A stretch of 64,000 bases of DNA from Holothuria scabra. Lineage: Eukaryota; Echinodermata; Holothuroidea; Aspidochirotida; Holothuriidae. The position numbers and the translations under genes were made by a program. Positions 35,591-48,719 of the stretch are shown here, one piece after another. The stretch is taken from assembly GCA_037179385.1 (NCBI GenBank), contig CM074179.1, positions 71,071,183 through 71,135,182 on the forward strand. The letters are read 5' to 3'. The notes under the pieces were generated by a model, which worked only from the letters and a program-made list of their open reading frames with translations, was not told the DNA's origin and did no database searches. Position 1 is the stretch's first letter. The number at the start of each line of letters is the position of its first letter.

Positions 35591-38500
35591 TAGGCCGACA
35601 ATCATGTGCATCCAACAAATGGATGTGAGTAAAGGAGGTGTTTGATTACACATACTATAATACCGTAACTTATTGGTAAGGGCACTGTTATCATTAACCC
35701 ACTCTTAAATTCTGAGTAATCAATTCAATCTGACTTTGGTCTAGGGTAAACTATACCCTTCCTGTTGTTTTTAGCAGCATGTAACAATGTAATTCATAGA
35801 TATGACAAAATCCTCTTTGGCTATGTTTGAACAACTTAGGCTAAGACTATCAACAGTGGAGTAAAGGCACAGGCTGGCAAGTACTCGTTAAGTTCAGTAA
35901 CCTAAGCGTCAATACCTTGAACCGTCAATCTGTAGTGGAACTTTCGGGTGCATTTCCGAAATGACATTGATGCATAACAACTAACAAAAAACAGTTTCAA
36001 TCATAACGAGTGACTCGAGTCTGCAACTCATATTCATCACGAAAGCAGTAGTAGCCTAGATGTAGGATAAAAGGCTTAAGTACAAATTGAAGGGATGTAC
36101 AAATACAACAGTAACGTTTCAGCGCAATGCAATGTGTCCCTCACTATTCACAACTAGCTAGCTACAACTTAGTTTCCTTGACTTTTACACCCATCCATAT
36201 ATTTAAAACAATGAGATATACGAGATCAGGGTTCCTTTAAACAACGTCTGCCTGTGTAATAGCAGAGGTCTTTTTCGAAAATTTAAAAAAAAATGACTTA
36301 CAAATCCCTCAATGGAGAATATCCGCTGTTCAGTATGTTTGTCTTTAATGACATAACAGTTCTAGACATCATTACGTAACGATGGTAACATGGCATACGT
36401 GTACCTAGGAGCATTAAACCTTGTTTTCAAAAGGTATACCTCTCCAACTTGAGTTTTATGTAAATATTTGGACGTGTTTACGAAAGAAGCAATCGCCTCG
36501 GTCCGCCCAGTTTCTGCTACGGTGCTATCGTCATTTTTAAAATGGGGCAACCCCGCATTCATCCCTTAAATAACAGGTAATTTAATATACAAATGGAAAT
36601 CTTTGGCCTCCAACTTTGAATTTATAAATACCGCTCGATTTTAAAACAGGCACATGCAACCACGTTCGAAATCTAAGAAACAGTTGTTGCATAGAGCAAC
36701 TGTTGGAAAAGGGATAACTTGACTAACATTGAGGCACATTCGGTCATAGCCAATTACTAGAAAAAAGGTCACCACCATTTTTTCCTCCACCCCTGAGTTG
36801 AGGTCATTAGTTCCTAACTTTCCGTACCATTCATTTTCATGAAAAAAAAATGCCTTGACAATAGGTAGAGGTAAACTTATGCACCTTTTTATGGTAAACG
36901 AAACACACAATTCCATCCCCTACAAACTACGCAACAGGAATGGGATGAACAAAAGCTTTAATTTGCGTGTTCCTCTTTACCGATGAGTGACCCACAAAAC
37001 ATTAGGTAGGTGAATTCCCCTATCGAAACTATTTTGTGTTGAACTCAACAAGTGGCAAAGCCAATTAGTAAGTAGATACGAGAGGGAAGTTGAGTATGCT
37101 TTCTAGGTCTTTTTATATGGCCTCCTTTATTCTTTAATTATTTCTGTGGATACATAATAGAGTAAATGTTAAACAATACCTCCTTAACAGGATCGTTTAT
37201 CTTTCTTTGACAAAAAACATTAATACCCTGCATCAAGTGCGGAATGCAATTTGAATAAGAGCATATTAAGCAGCTAAAAGGAATGCATTATATAATTTCC
37301 TAGAAATAGAAACTGGAACTTTATTTGGGTAGGCTTATTGTATTTAATAAGATTGGTTCATTGTCATACCGAGATATACATCATGTATTAGAAAATATAC
37401 AAAGTCTTAAGAAGCAACACTTCACTAAAAACTACAGTTGTATACAAAAGATGCAAACACCAAGAAAGGCCTGCATTTCAATTTAATGCAATTGCCAGTT
37501 GACAAAACCAATATAGGCAAAATTAAATGCGACTATCTGCAATCAAACTGAGAGTGATAAATAATTCAAAGACAAGCATATGAATAAGCTGTGCAAAACC
37601 AATAAGATTTAAAGCTTAAAATATTATTAAATAAATGTATAATATGTCATTTTCAATGCTACGTTATCCATTTACGTATGTTTTTTTTTTGTTTTTTTTT
37701 TTGTACAACTGATACTTTGTATAAGAGAAATACTGCATCAAAGCATGATTGCAATGCTCAAGACGCCAGCTGGGTGGTCTTTCAACAGTCTTATTACTCA
37801 AGCTGTGCTTTTTTTTCCTTTTTATGGCTTTTTGTTTAATCCCAAGTGGAAAGTTGCAAGTCATGGTCAATATTTGCATTCATTAGAAAATTCACTCTCT
37901 TGACACTTGGAAAAACTTATCCTCTCCTTGAAGTCTTTGCTTGTTACAAAACTGACAAAAAAAAAATATTGTTGCAAATTACATGGTCCAGTGTCCGCCT
38001 ATTGTTGGGCTTCTAAGGGGCAGAATTTTCTAGCTTTGACCACTGTGGGATAGACTGGGCTCGACCAAACCTGTCGGACAATGTTTGCTTGAAAAAAAAT
38101 TTAATTCAAACTCTTCAAGAAACGAAATTTGATTGACAGGTTACTTCGTTCGTATTGTTTGACTTTTGTTTACTTTTTAAAGATGGTCTCCTCTTAGGTC
38201 CAGTAATCCTGTCAAGATACTGCTTACAATTTTCATTTGCTTATCCAATAGCCTACTTATGAAAGGTTTTCACCGTTTTGAATGAAACGACTGTTCACTT
38301 TTCTGAGTTGGCAATTCCATTAGTATTCCAATTTCTTCATTAAGGAAAGTATGTAACTGTTTACTAGCGGGAGTCTAATTATTCGTGATGACGCTTCAAA
38401 CAATTTCGGTTTGTTTCTGAAATAGTGAAAAGGGGATCTTCGCTTTAAATGTAACAAAGAAATCATTGTAAGCTTTTAAAACGTTACTCGTTACGGTACC

Positions 38501-38640
38501 ATGCTGACATTACTTTTCTTTCTTTGACGTCTTGTAGCGTGATGCTAAGGAGTAAAATAATCCTCTCAGGCATCCCAGTTGTATAAGGCTTCAAGAATAA
38601 TCGTCTTTACTAAATAATCTCTACATATTCAAAAGGCCCT

Positions 38641-40148
38641 ATATTCATTAAAAACCCGCTAAACTAACAGCCAACTAGGCCTTAGCAGGCTGATGAGTTG
38701 TTCGTTACCTGTTCCGTAGTAGGGAGTAAGGGAGCAAGATCCCCAACTAATCCCTCCTCTGAACTAATTTTATACTAGATGTTATTCATAAATGCAGCTA
38801 AGCGTAGTTGACTGCTAAGTTGTATGCTAACTTTAGAGGTGATCTTGGGCCCTTCTAAGCCCTAATTGACAACTAAATCCTTCATCTTTAAAGGCTATGA
38901 TTGACTCTGCTTTGAAGGTATGGTTAGACGATCTCTTGATTTGGCACAACTGCATTGTGAATTGAGGAGGGAAAGAGGCAGTCGGGGTTCAATTGATATT
39001 TTTCCTGATGCAAAACTGATCCAGACAGGTAAGCATCAAAATCTAAACAATTGGGTTTGGGGGTCATTGCCACGTCTTTGATATACTGCACTATCTGCGG
39101 CAAAACTAACTAACTAGGCAAAAAGTTTATTTTGGAAGTAGCCGCCAATGGTGTCTAAGAAGCCAAGAAGAGGAAGTCACCCTCCCGCTATTTGAAATTT
39201 ATTTTTTCAGAATATCTGGTAGTGGATCCAGGATCAGTACTTGGTGAGAATCTGAACCACGTGGGAAGAGTTTTTAAGTAAAGCGTTACCATAAAGCAGA
39301 GCAAACTTTTTGGTCGAGACTTCCCAGACAAGGGAGATTACATTTCAGGGTCAGTTTGAATCGAATTCTTTCTGTTCATTTACAACTCACCACTTTTTCA
39401 TGTAGTGCGTTTTCAAATACATAGGCCTACATTACTTCTTCAAAATACGATGGGGCATGTGCCGCCACCTCCCTGTGTTAACACTGATCCTGTAACAAAA
39501 CCCTTGTGCATGCAAAGCAGTCTATTATTAGAAACAAACATGAAATCCATATTGGAAGTGATGTGATTTGTTGTTTAGGACTGAGCTTACAACTAACTTA
39601 ATCCTAGTTGGCAAATAGCCACAAGTGTGCCTCACCATAGCAGAATTTTATGAATAGGAAAATAGCAGACAACTATGGAGCAAGAACGAGCCAGAATGCT
39701 AAGGCCAAGTTGACTGCCAATTGGACGGGCTTTCATGAATATCGATGGACTTGTTGGTCAACATTAAGTTGCCTATTGTCTTATTCTTGAAACTACTTTA
39801 AGAAGTGTTTGATACTGAGAATTATTATCTGGAGCTTGATCCATTTCCAATCAAGATGACTATATAATTTTTAAATTTTTCCCTTTGCTTCTACATTGGT
39901 TCCAATGTGCCAATTCCAGAATCGGTCCAACCATGCTTTTACTTCAGAGTGAATCATATCAATGAAAGATCTTATTGTCAATCAGTGATTTAGAAGTGAC
40001 CAAGAACACCTCTAAAGTTAGCTTACAGCTTAGGAATCAACTTAGCTTAACGATATTTTACGAATAACATTAAGCATCCAACTAGTTCTGGTTGGCAGCT
40101 TAGACCTAAGAAAGTTGCTAACTAGGTTTAGCAGGGTTTTATGAATAT
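38641..40148. mobile_element. Foldback-like element with long (~240 bp) inverted terminal repeats
   Basis: The left end reads ATATTCATTAAAAACCCGCT and the reverse complement of the right end reads ATATTCATAAAACCCTGCT. Similarity resumes inside: 38775-38885 matches the reverse complement of about 39970-40070, sharing GCTAACTTTAGAGGTG. Two more terminal-repeat-like modules in the right-end orientation lie near 39650 and 39749. The left paralogous segment has no such insert (uninterrupted near 5816), so the element inserted after the duplication. No transposase frame and no clear target duplication were seen. Confidence 0.75.
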
Positions 40149-40366
40149 CTGTCCAGAAAATCAGGAGCTGGGTAATTCGCTACTTTAGTGTTAGTTATGC
40201 ACAAAGTTCAAAAGAGGAGAAAAGAGTCATTTGTATAAACGATTTTTTTCTTTTGTTTAATATGCTACTTTCAATTTCAAACTAAATATTGACATTAATT
40301 ATCTTTTATTCATATTGCAAACTTCAGTTCTTTGGGTGTAACATTGTGGTGGGAAAGTTCTTTTAT

Positions 40367-40370
<4 letters not shown>

Positions 40371-40430
<60 letters not shown>
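40371..40430. repeat. (TA)n microsatellite with CATA leader
   Basis: ACATACATACAT leads into about 50 bp of TA. Confidence 0.95.
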
Positions 40431-40433
<3 letters not shown>

Positions 40434-41087
40434 TCTGTTGTACATGTTTAATAATGTACTGAATTACATGAAAAATTATAGATTCCACACACTGAAAGCA
40501 AGATGGCGCATTTTTTACCTTGATTGTGTTCATCTTACAATACTTCCGTCATTACATATTTATTTGGACACATAGTCGTTTTCGTCATTATTTATCTCTA
40601 GAGTAAAGAAGGTTATCTCATGTGAAGTTGATTTCGGTTCTAGTTGCTTTGGAATTAAAATGATATCCATAATGTAATGTGTGATGGTGAGTGAGTGTCA
40701 AAAATATTCAAACCTGGTACATACATGCCAAAAATTTGCTTCATTTACTCAGAGTGCGAAGTGGTTAAAAGAAGAAAAAATTACGAAACAATAAAGTTAA
40801 AGAAATGTGTAACAGAATGCATTTACTGACTTTTTATGGTTTTAACAATGTTTACATGCCTTGAACTTTGTTTGACAACTCGGCAATTGCAACTTGGCAA
40901 TTACTGCTACATCTTGCATAATTATCCATTTGAGTTCATTGCACTTTAAACTTAAGGCATTAAATAAATTATGCTTCTCTAAAAATGCTTTCATTTCACT
41001 GTTAATTACATTGCACACAAATATATTTGTGCTCCTTTCGTTTTAATATAGGAAAACATTTTCGCGTCTACCTTATGGTATTTTCAG

Positions 41088-41182
41088 TGGCGCTGGAACA
41101 GCAAGAAAAGCAGTTGAAACATAACAGAAATGACTTTGAAGCAAGGCATACAATGTTAAGAAAACAGTTTCAAGATGTTTGA
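41088..41182 (+). CDS. Candidate terminal exon, C-terminal coiled coil
   Basis: A good acceptor (CTTATGGTATTTTCAG, ending at 41087) is followed by two phase bases, 30 codons and TGA at 41180-41182. The product is highly charged and heptad-compatible (ALEQQEKQLKHNRNDFEARH, then TMLRKQFQDV). This looks like the last exon of a plus-strand gene whose other exons are further upstream or not recognisable by eye. No donor partner was found between 38 and 41 kb. The protein family is not recognised. Confidence 0.38.
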
Positions 41183-41610
41183 CATCGAAAAAAGGAAAGT
41201 CCATGCCTGCTATCTCCGTATTTGTTGATCTAACTAAGATGCATTTTACCTGTTTCAAAAAATCATGGCTTTCCTCATTACTTTTTTTTTTCGTTTGTTT
41301 TTTTCCATTTGCTCAAATGTTGGTATATTTTAGGCAGATTATCCCACGATGCTAATATTACACCGATTGTAACAAAAATGAAAATACATGAAATTGCCAG
41401 ATTAAGCCACATTACTAATGTATGCACAAAATTAGGATTTACAGAGCATCCCAGCAGCTGAAAACTTGGTAATACGGAAACGGGTAGTTAACTTTGATTT
41501 GTGACAAACTAACATGCACCTCAAGTATATTTTTTCTAACATATTTCACTGACAAGAAAATCGTCGAGGAAGTAGTTTTCTGTTTCTTGTTTCCTTCTAT
41601 TTATTTCCTG

Positions 41611-41754
41611 CGAGTGTAGTCCAAGGCTGAAGAGCAACACCTAAATTGTAGAATATATTATCTACTTTAAAATCACCCAACACGAGTGTAGTCCAAGGCC
41701 TAAGAGCAACAACTAAATTATAGAATATATTATCTACTTTAAAATCACCCAACA
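41611..41754 (+). repeat. 72-bp tandem duplication
   Basis: Units 41611-41682 and 41683-41754 (CGAGTGTAGTCCAAGG onward) differ at only a few positions, so the duplication is recent. Non-coding. Confidence 0.95.
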
Positions 41755-41759
41755 CGTAT

Positions 41760-43480
41760 TTACATGTTTAAAGAACAAATTGAACAGAGCAACCCGCAAA
41801 TAAATATTCTTTTTCGCTTGTCTTAGCAAACAATCAGTTCCAGCCGTGTTGTCTCATTCGTGTTTTCTTTCACTGGTGTGTAAGAGCAGGGAATCTTGTC
41901 AACAACTAAAATGTGTTTAACGTTAGGTCAACTTATTATACAAGTATACTGCTTAAAGGGCAATAACAATAGCCATAAGTTGAAGTGTGAAGGAGACTAC
42001 AGGTGAGCTTTTTCATGATTTGCAGTTGAGGGTCATGTGGAAACATTGTTTTTTCTTTCCTCAAGTGTGAACTAAGCAAGACGCTAATCTTGACTTTAAA
42101 GTAACACACCTTGCTAAAAAGTATCACTGCCTCAATGATTGAAATTAAAAATAAATATTGTAAATATTTGATGAGGCATAATGCTAACAGAGAAAGTAGA
42201 TTTCACAGGCCGCGGCCGCTAACGACCATCCATTAACTTGCGTGGAGTTCAGAGCCAAATTTCTTTTTGCTATTTGGGAGGGAACATATTGCTAGCATTC
42301 TTGTGATTTTTATTCGTTGCCTATGTTTGGTTCTTGAAGTACGAGAAATTCGATGTGGCAAATTTCCTACATAGAATAAAAGTTGTGCCACTTCAGTGAC
42401 TCATTTACCCAGTAAAATATCACAGAAATATCGCTATGCGAGCAGGAAATGTTTGCATTATCTACAAAACAAACGTATCTTAATATAACGAACACAGTAA
42501 AAATTTTCATAAATAGAAAGTATTAAAATTAGGGTCCTAAAGTACACCCCCATGGATCAGTTTACAGACAACACTTTAGAGAAAGTACATAACATTATTA
42601 AAAAACATACTGTTTTATGTTAGTCAAGTAGCTTTCAACCAAATTTGAAATGATAACTCTAACACCAATGTACTCATGTTTCTCGTAAAGAGAACTTTGA
42701 TCTTGGTTTCGAAAGCTTTTCAAATATGCACCCTTCTACACCAATTTTCGCTTTTGTCAGTATATGGAACCATTATTCATAGGAAGCATAAAAATCTAAT
42801 GGCAGTAGCACATTTTATCTAGACTAGTGATTTCCTGATATCTTTCAGCAAATTGATTGCTTTAGGTTGACTTTATTGCAAACGAAACATCACAAAGCAA
42901 CTGTATCGATTCTGCGTAATAGCCTGGGAAATACCATTTCCTACCAATGGATAATTCGAAATCTAACAAACGGTTCTGTACGTCAACTCATGGTAGTGCT
43001 CCCGCTAGATAGGTTAATAGAAAGAATTGTATTTTCGCTCAAAAAGTGCAGCCCCAACTGAAATACTACCGTGCGCTTATGATTAGAACTTGCAAAGTAG
43101 CGCCCTTCGATATAACTTGACATACAGTACTATTCATATGTAAGCCCTGGGAGTAGCTTTTAAAAATTAAAAAGAGGAAAAGGAAAAAAAACTAATTTAT
43201 TGACAGTGCAATATCATAAGTAAAATTAAAGTAGCATGTCATTATTTTTGTTACAATTTCAAATAACATGTAGTAAATATCTCCGTATGAATCTGAGCTT
43301 ACCTATTTTCTAGCACCCATTGTACGAAAAGGTTTGGAAAAAAAATCAAATGGAATGCTTACTTTTACCTAATCAGATCGTAGTTGAGTTGTTAGACACA
43401 AGATGATAACCTTCATGCAAGGTTTATGCCAATATCACACAGCTAGTGTAAAGTTAGTTAGTAAGATAGAGTTTTACGGT
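41760..43480. other. Intergenic sequence
   Basis: AT-rich. A small CG-rich patch (CCGCGGCCGC) lies near 42212. No supported gene. Confidence 0.45.
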
Positions 43481-43488
43481 CCAGTTTC

Positions 43489-43937
43489 CAGTGTTGTAAT
43501 GACTCGAGTCAAAGATATGACTCGAGTCTGACTCAAGTAACGATTTCAGTGACTCGGGTCTGACTCGAGTCCAAAACTGACTGGACTCGACTCGACTCAA
43601 GTCACCAATTGCCAAAGACTTGACGTGACTCGAGTTACCATAAAATAAAATAAAATTTGAAAGACTCGACATGACTCGAGTCACAGAAATGAATGACTCG
43701 ACATGACTCGACAAGAATTGCTAAAGAATTGCTAAAGGTGTCAAGACTCGACACCTTGTGACTCGAAGTGAATCGAAGCTTTCCAAAGACTCGGAGTGAC
43801 TCGACTCGAGCTGAGGGAAGACTTGACATGACTAGACTCGACTAGAATTTCTAAATACTCGACGTGACTCAAGACCCAACACCTTGTGACTGGCGGTGAC
43901 TCATGACTCGACATCAAGTGGCTCGATTACAACATTG
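43489..43937. mobile_element. hAT-type MITE built of GACTCGA words
   Basis: Ends CAGTGTTGTAATGACTCGAG and, reverse-complemented, CAATGTTGTAATCGAGCCAC form terminal inverted repeats. Flanking 8-mers CCAGTTTC (43481-43488) and CCATTTTC (43938-43945) match at 7 of 8, as expected for an aged hAT target duplication. The 449-bp interior is an irregular array of TGACTCGAGTC and its half-sites. The minus-strand frames across it (43454-43714, 43635-43829) are artefacts. Confidence 0.82.
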
Positions 43938-43949
43938 CCATTTTCCAAC

Positions 43950-46600
43950 ATGTTGGTTCACACAGCTACTATAAAAGAAAAAGACATGTGACATATCCGA
44001 AACATCGAGAGAAGTTCGAAAGAATTGAGTCAAGTTTTTTGCTATATTTCCACATGACTGGACGGTTTTGGTGTCGACTTTATGAGGGAAAGAGGTATCC
44101 GCTTAATGTAAAAAATGTTCGAAAGCATATTTTGTGGTTCAAATTTCATTAATTTCAAAATGTGCAAACTTATTCTCTTCCACAAGGTGAATTTTGAATC
44201 TCAAAATATGAAATTTTATAATTTTATATATGAAATTTTATATTTTTATATTTCTTTTTAATTTTATAAGTTTTATAAATTTTATATGTTCAAAATAGAA
44301 GTGGAACTAATTTTCAAATTAATACATTTTTCTTCAAATTAAGTCCATTAAGGCAAATCTGTGATGTCACCGCTGCAGACTAATTTGTCGTTGTTTCGAT
44401 TCGTTTGTAATTGTTATGTTGTTGACGAGAATGTTCAACAACGTTGATTGCTGTACCTCTGATGGGCATGATATGTTAACGTGCTACGCTAAATCTACAT
44501 GGAAAGGTGTTCAAGTATTCCAATAATTAAAAATTTCAAGGAAAAACCAAGGAGAGCCAGTTTTAAATAAATCAAGCAAGAAGAAACCCGTAGCGATGTA
44601 CCGATATTATATAACATTCCCACCCCTTACTGAGAGGTGAAGGTATTTCAACAAAGTTAACTAATCTTTTAATCTTCAAAACTAAATGTTTTTTATTAAG
44701 GAAAATGATAGCTCTCGGGGTTTGGCGAACACGGTTAAGAATTTTTCTGCTTCAATATCAAAGCCTTGTGGAAAGCATCCAGGATATCTCTTAAACGTAA
44801 AGCTACATAATAGCTCTGAAGAGGTCGCTTGTGGAAAGTGCAAGTTGATGAAGAACAAAATTTATCCAAGCACACTCTCCACCTGTTGACTGTTTATATG
44901 AAGTGGCTTAGTATTCACGGTAACCAAATAGCCTGCCGGATTAGTGTTCCTATAACTTATGGCTCAATATCCCTCGAAATATATTCGTTTCTTCGCGTCC
45001 CACCCTATTATTCCCTCGGTTCAATGGTTTCTCGCTTCTGTACCATCTAATTGAAGTCTATACTATACAGTGCAAATTCCTGCATAACAATAGATAGGAG
45101 GAAAGCGATTTCTTCTGGAAAATCGCATCGTTTCATCTCCAGAGCGTAACTTGCAGTAATGAGCTAGTAATCTGGTGTAAAAGGATATTTTTCTCGGGCG
45201 GAGGCAAAATCACGGCGTGTCAAAATGAGTGCTGAGCAACGGTAGAAGTTAGTTGTAAACCTGTAATGGTTTGATGATTTATTTGCGATCTATGGACTTT
45301 TTTAATGATAAGAAATATTTAAACGGCAGGTAACTATTGATAAAAAAGACGTTTGCCCTTTTCGTAGATAAAATGAATGGAAAAAATGAATGAAAAAAAT
45401 TTAATTTATTAGCTGTACAAAACTTCACCGAAGGACACAGTCGTATCTAGACGTGATTCCGTTTCTCCCATCGTAGGATCAGTGGATCAGTTTCTTTAAC
45501 GGTGTGTCTTCGTATGATGTGCTTTTGGCGTAGATTCTTTGAAAAATATTGATATCACTCCAAACATATTATGCGTGTTTGAAAAAAAAATGTTACAACC
45601 GCCCAACGTGGCCTTATATGATATGAAGCAGGATATATGTATTTTGATATGTCTAATCAAGTTTCATATATTCATATAAAGGAGAACATTCCTTTTTCAA
45701 ATATCCTGCAAAATATTCATTATGTGGCCTTATGAAACTGAATACCTCTTTACAAAAGAATGTACAACATAAAAATATAAAGTTTCATATGGTCATTTTA
45801 AGTTATATGTTTAGCGATGAACATCCGTGGCAAATGTGCATACTAAGTTCAATATGGCCGTTTGCATATAAAAGTTGATGTAGCCATTTCAAGCTAGCTA
45901 TCTTCTGATAGGTATAAAAATTTTTATGGATACACTAACTATAACCTAATCAAAGTGAATGTGAAATATAAAATAAAAGTTTTTGACCGCATTTAAATAC
46001 TTTCTGGTTTAATGTTGTATTTTTCCCACACTAAGGCGTCCTTGGCAAGCTAAAATGAGAAAATTTTCCTAGGTGCCCAGCATAAGCAACGGAGAAAGGG
46101 AAAGCATGCATGTAAGCCAAAACTGAAAAAACCGTAGCCGGCTACACTTGTGTGAACTGGTTGGAATTGGGCGGTAAAACTCCATCTAACCTAACCTAAG
46201 TTTTAAATCATTTTCCTAATTTTCAATGCGGGTTGGTCAGGATTAAAGCCCGGAGTTTTTGTTTTTATGATTTAGTGGGTGAGACCTTTGGAGTAATTTT
46301 AAATAATGCCTTACACGGTAGCAAGAACTTCATAATGTTGTTTAAACATTATATTTGAAAAATTATATACAGAAAGAATAAGTCGACCCATCGTTTTAGA
46401 AAATTACATTAGTTTGCTCTAACTGAGGTGCTTTCCTACGAAAATCAACCCTTTGTTAATGACTTAGGTTGTACATCTATCTTTATGCTCTATTGAGATA
46501 TATTAGGGTATTTTTTAGATGTAAAAAGAGCTGCTCCTTTGCACCTTTCCAAACGACCTCCTGCCCAGGTGGTAGAGTCTTGTTCGCAAACATTGCAGAA
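43950..46600. other. Intergenic AT-rich sequence
   Basis: Includes a low-complexity ATTTTATA stretch at 44200-44300 and loosely repeated TTTCATATxxTCATAT words at 45600-45900. No gene is supported. Confidence 0.45.
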
Positions 46601-46690
46601 GGTGTCCATGGACGTGCAAAATATTGCCACCTCCAGGTAGCAGAAAACATATTTTCAGTCATAAAAATATTGTAAAACTACAAATTACAG

Positions 46691-46917
46691 TAATGGGTGG
46701 GCCGGTGTTTTCAAGCCTGACAGCCGCAGTTTCAGACAAAAATTCTACCAAACAAAGCTGGTGTGTCCATCCCGTCACATACGTTTTGTCAATAGCAACC
46801 TGTGCTATGTCTCAAGATGAAATAGATGATCATCGGCATTTCAAGAAAGTATGTAGGGATTTAGTCACAACTGATCTGTTATTGATGCTGGAAATTCGTT
46901 CGAGAAGATACCGAGAG
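46691..46917 (+). CDS. Candidate internal exon, unrecognised product
   Basis: The open frame (part of a 122-codon frame ending at 46992) is bounded by a possible acceptor (ACAAATTACAG at 46690) and a possible donor (GAG followed by GTATTC at 46918). The product includes VMGGPVFSSLTAAVSDKNS and HFKKVCRDLVTTDLLLMLEI. No family is recognised. It sits immediately before the hAT-like end at 46963, so it could be host or transposon sequence. Confidence 0.27.
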
Positions 46918-46962
46918 GTATTCGGGATATATTTCACCCTAATTACAAAAAACACTCTAATT

Positions 46963-48696
46963 CCGAGGTTCTTAACCTTTTTCATCCTCTGAACCCTGAG
47001 GTCGTTCCATATTTTTGAGGGACCCCTGTCGGGGCTAAAGAACCTCTTGACTGACGCATTATGGGAAACGGATCATCTTACATAAATTGTAAGAAATGTA
47101 AATAGTATTGTTAATAGAAATTCTTGTAAGAATTCTATAACCACCGTTATTAAATATTAAATCTTCGCAGTCAATATATGTGCCATACATACAGGTGTAA
47201 AATTTGGTATCGTTAAGTTCAGTGGCGTAACTAGACATTTTCCAGGGAGCAAGCACCCAAATCTTCCGAATTTTAACTAGCGGCTCACAGCGCCGAAATA
47301 TTTGGCCTGTTAAACAAATACTTAAAATATGAAACTTGTAATGCGGAAAAATTTAGATTCTGGGATACCTGTAATAAAATTTGAAAAGTTGGGGGTTTAC
47401 TGAAGAATCTGCATTAACACGAATTGAATCTCTCCAACAACATTATTAAAGTCAAGAGCTCATATTTGGAGAAAATTAGGAATTTACAATTTATGTAAAT
47501 AGCACTCTAGGTGCCGATGTTACTTGATGATCTGCTGTCACATGTGGCAAATTTCCGAATTTGTTATTTGCAGTGCGCGGAAAAGTTTACCAAACTGAAG
47601 TTTCTTTAGGAATAGCAATTTGTGGCGCTCAAAGCGCACGGAAAATTATGTTTTTTTTTTTTAAACAAATAGTTTACTATAGGACTTTTATTGGAAAGAA
47701 TGAGGAATTTAATGAAAGGAGAGTTACCAAACCACGCTGTAGTTGCTTGATGTCATAAATAGCAAATTTCCATTCTCTTTTTATTTAATTACTACTTTGT
47801 GGAAAATATGAACCGTTGTGTCCTGGACTGCCTTAGAATGTAAACGAAACAAAAAAAGAACAAAAAGAGGGAACTAACCACAATGGACGTTTCATCAAGA
47901 AATAACGTTATGGGATATATATTTTTTTTTTGATTGTGAAGGCATATTGAAAATTGAAATTACAAACAAATTATTTTATTAGTTAGTGATCGGTTTCGCT
48001 TGCAAGCTTGTGAATATATCAACATCATCTGAAGATACTTCGAACGGACTCAAAATGCGTACATTGCCTCCCATTATTCAACGTAATTTTCATTGAGAAG
48101 AGATTATGCATTGTGATTGGATGGCATCACTTGGAACTTGTATGTGTGAATATTCAGTTGCACATAATGACTTAATCTTTCCAAGGGCTATGACGCCTGC
48201 AGATCAGAAAACAACGCGGGGGATACATAGGGACCTTTAAATAATAAGCGGCGTAAGAATGTGGACTGCATTGCATCTACTATGCCAAACACGGCCGAAT
48301 AACCCCAACAAGAGCTATGATAGTATACATGTAACGACGAAGCGACGAAGTTCAAAATCGAACGTGATTGGTCCATAGTAGCACAACGTGTTTACTTCTG
48401 GTCTATTGTAACAAATTGCTAGCGGTGAATCAAGTGGAAATTTTCCTGCTGCTATGACTAGGAAAGTTAATTAAAGCCAAGAGAACGCTTCACTAGCCTA
48501 GAACGGGTCGCTGTATGATTTGTGATTTTAAGCGCCTATTTTTCGTTTTGAATTTTTGAAAGCACGTTACTCTTCACAGACCCCAATTTTTCTGCGGACC
48601 CCAACGGACCCCTTTGTCATTTGCGGACTCCCAAACAAGCTTCACGGACCCCTAGGTTAGGGGTTAGGTCAATCACACCAGGTTAAGAATCACTGG
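46963..48696. mobile_element. Old hAT-like element, ends only
   Basis: The left end CCGAGGTTCTTAACCTTTTT and the reverse complement of the right end CCAGTGATTCTTAACCTGG match as inverted repeats. Both are followed by ACCCCT/GGACCCC-rich subterminal sequence (47022-47032, 48579-48655), a combination typical of hAT non-autonomous elements. No convincing target duplication was found. The right end lies inside a perfect 12-bp stem (48669-48680 with 48694-48705). A second short hAT-end-like word, CAGTGGCGTAAC, occurs at about 47220. Confidence 0.45.
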
Positions 48697-48719
48697 TGTG
48701 ATTGATTCATAATCCAGTA

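Larger units (their letters stand above)
33372..40240. repeat. Right copy of the segmental duplication
   Basis: Collinear with 1-5890 in the same orientation, about 33.4 kb away. It lacks the elements at 352-1555 and 3358-3532, but contains about 1 kb of copy-specific sequence (33725-34713) and the element at 38641-40148. Homology resumes after that element: TAGTGTTAGTTATGCAC at about 40181 matches TAGTGTCGTCTATGCAC at about 5827. The intervening 5.9-33.4 kb is single-copy, so this is a dispersed or formerly tandem duplication. Confidence 0.85.

Noticed and set aside
43454..43829. Minus-strand frames rich in SSHVES
   Set aside because: Direct translation of the GACTCGA array in the hAT MITE.
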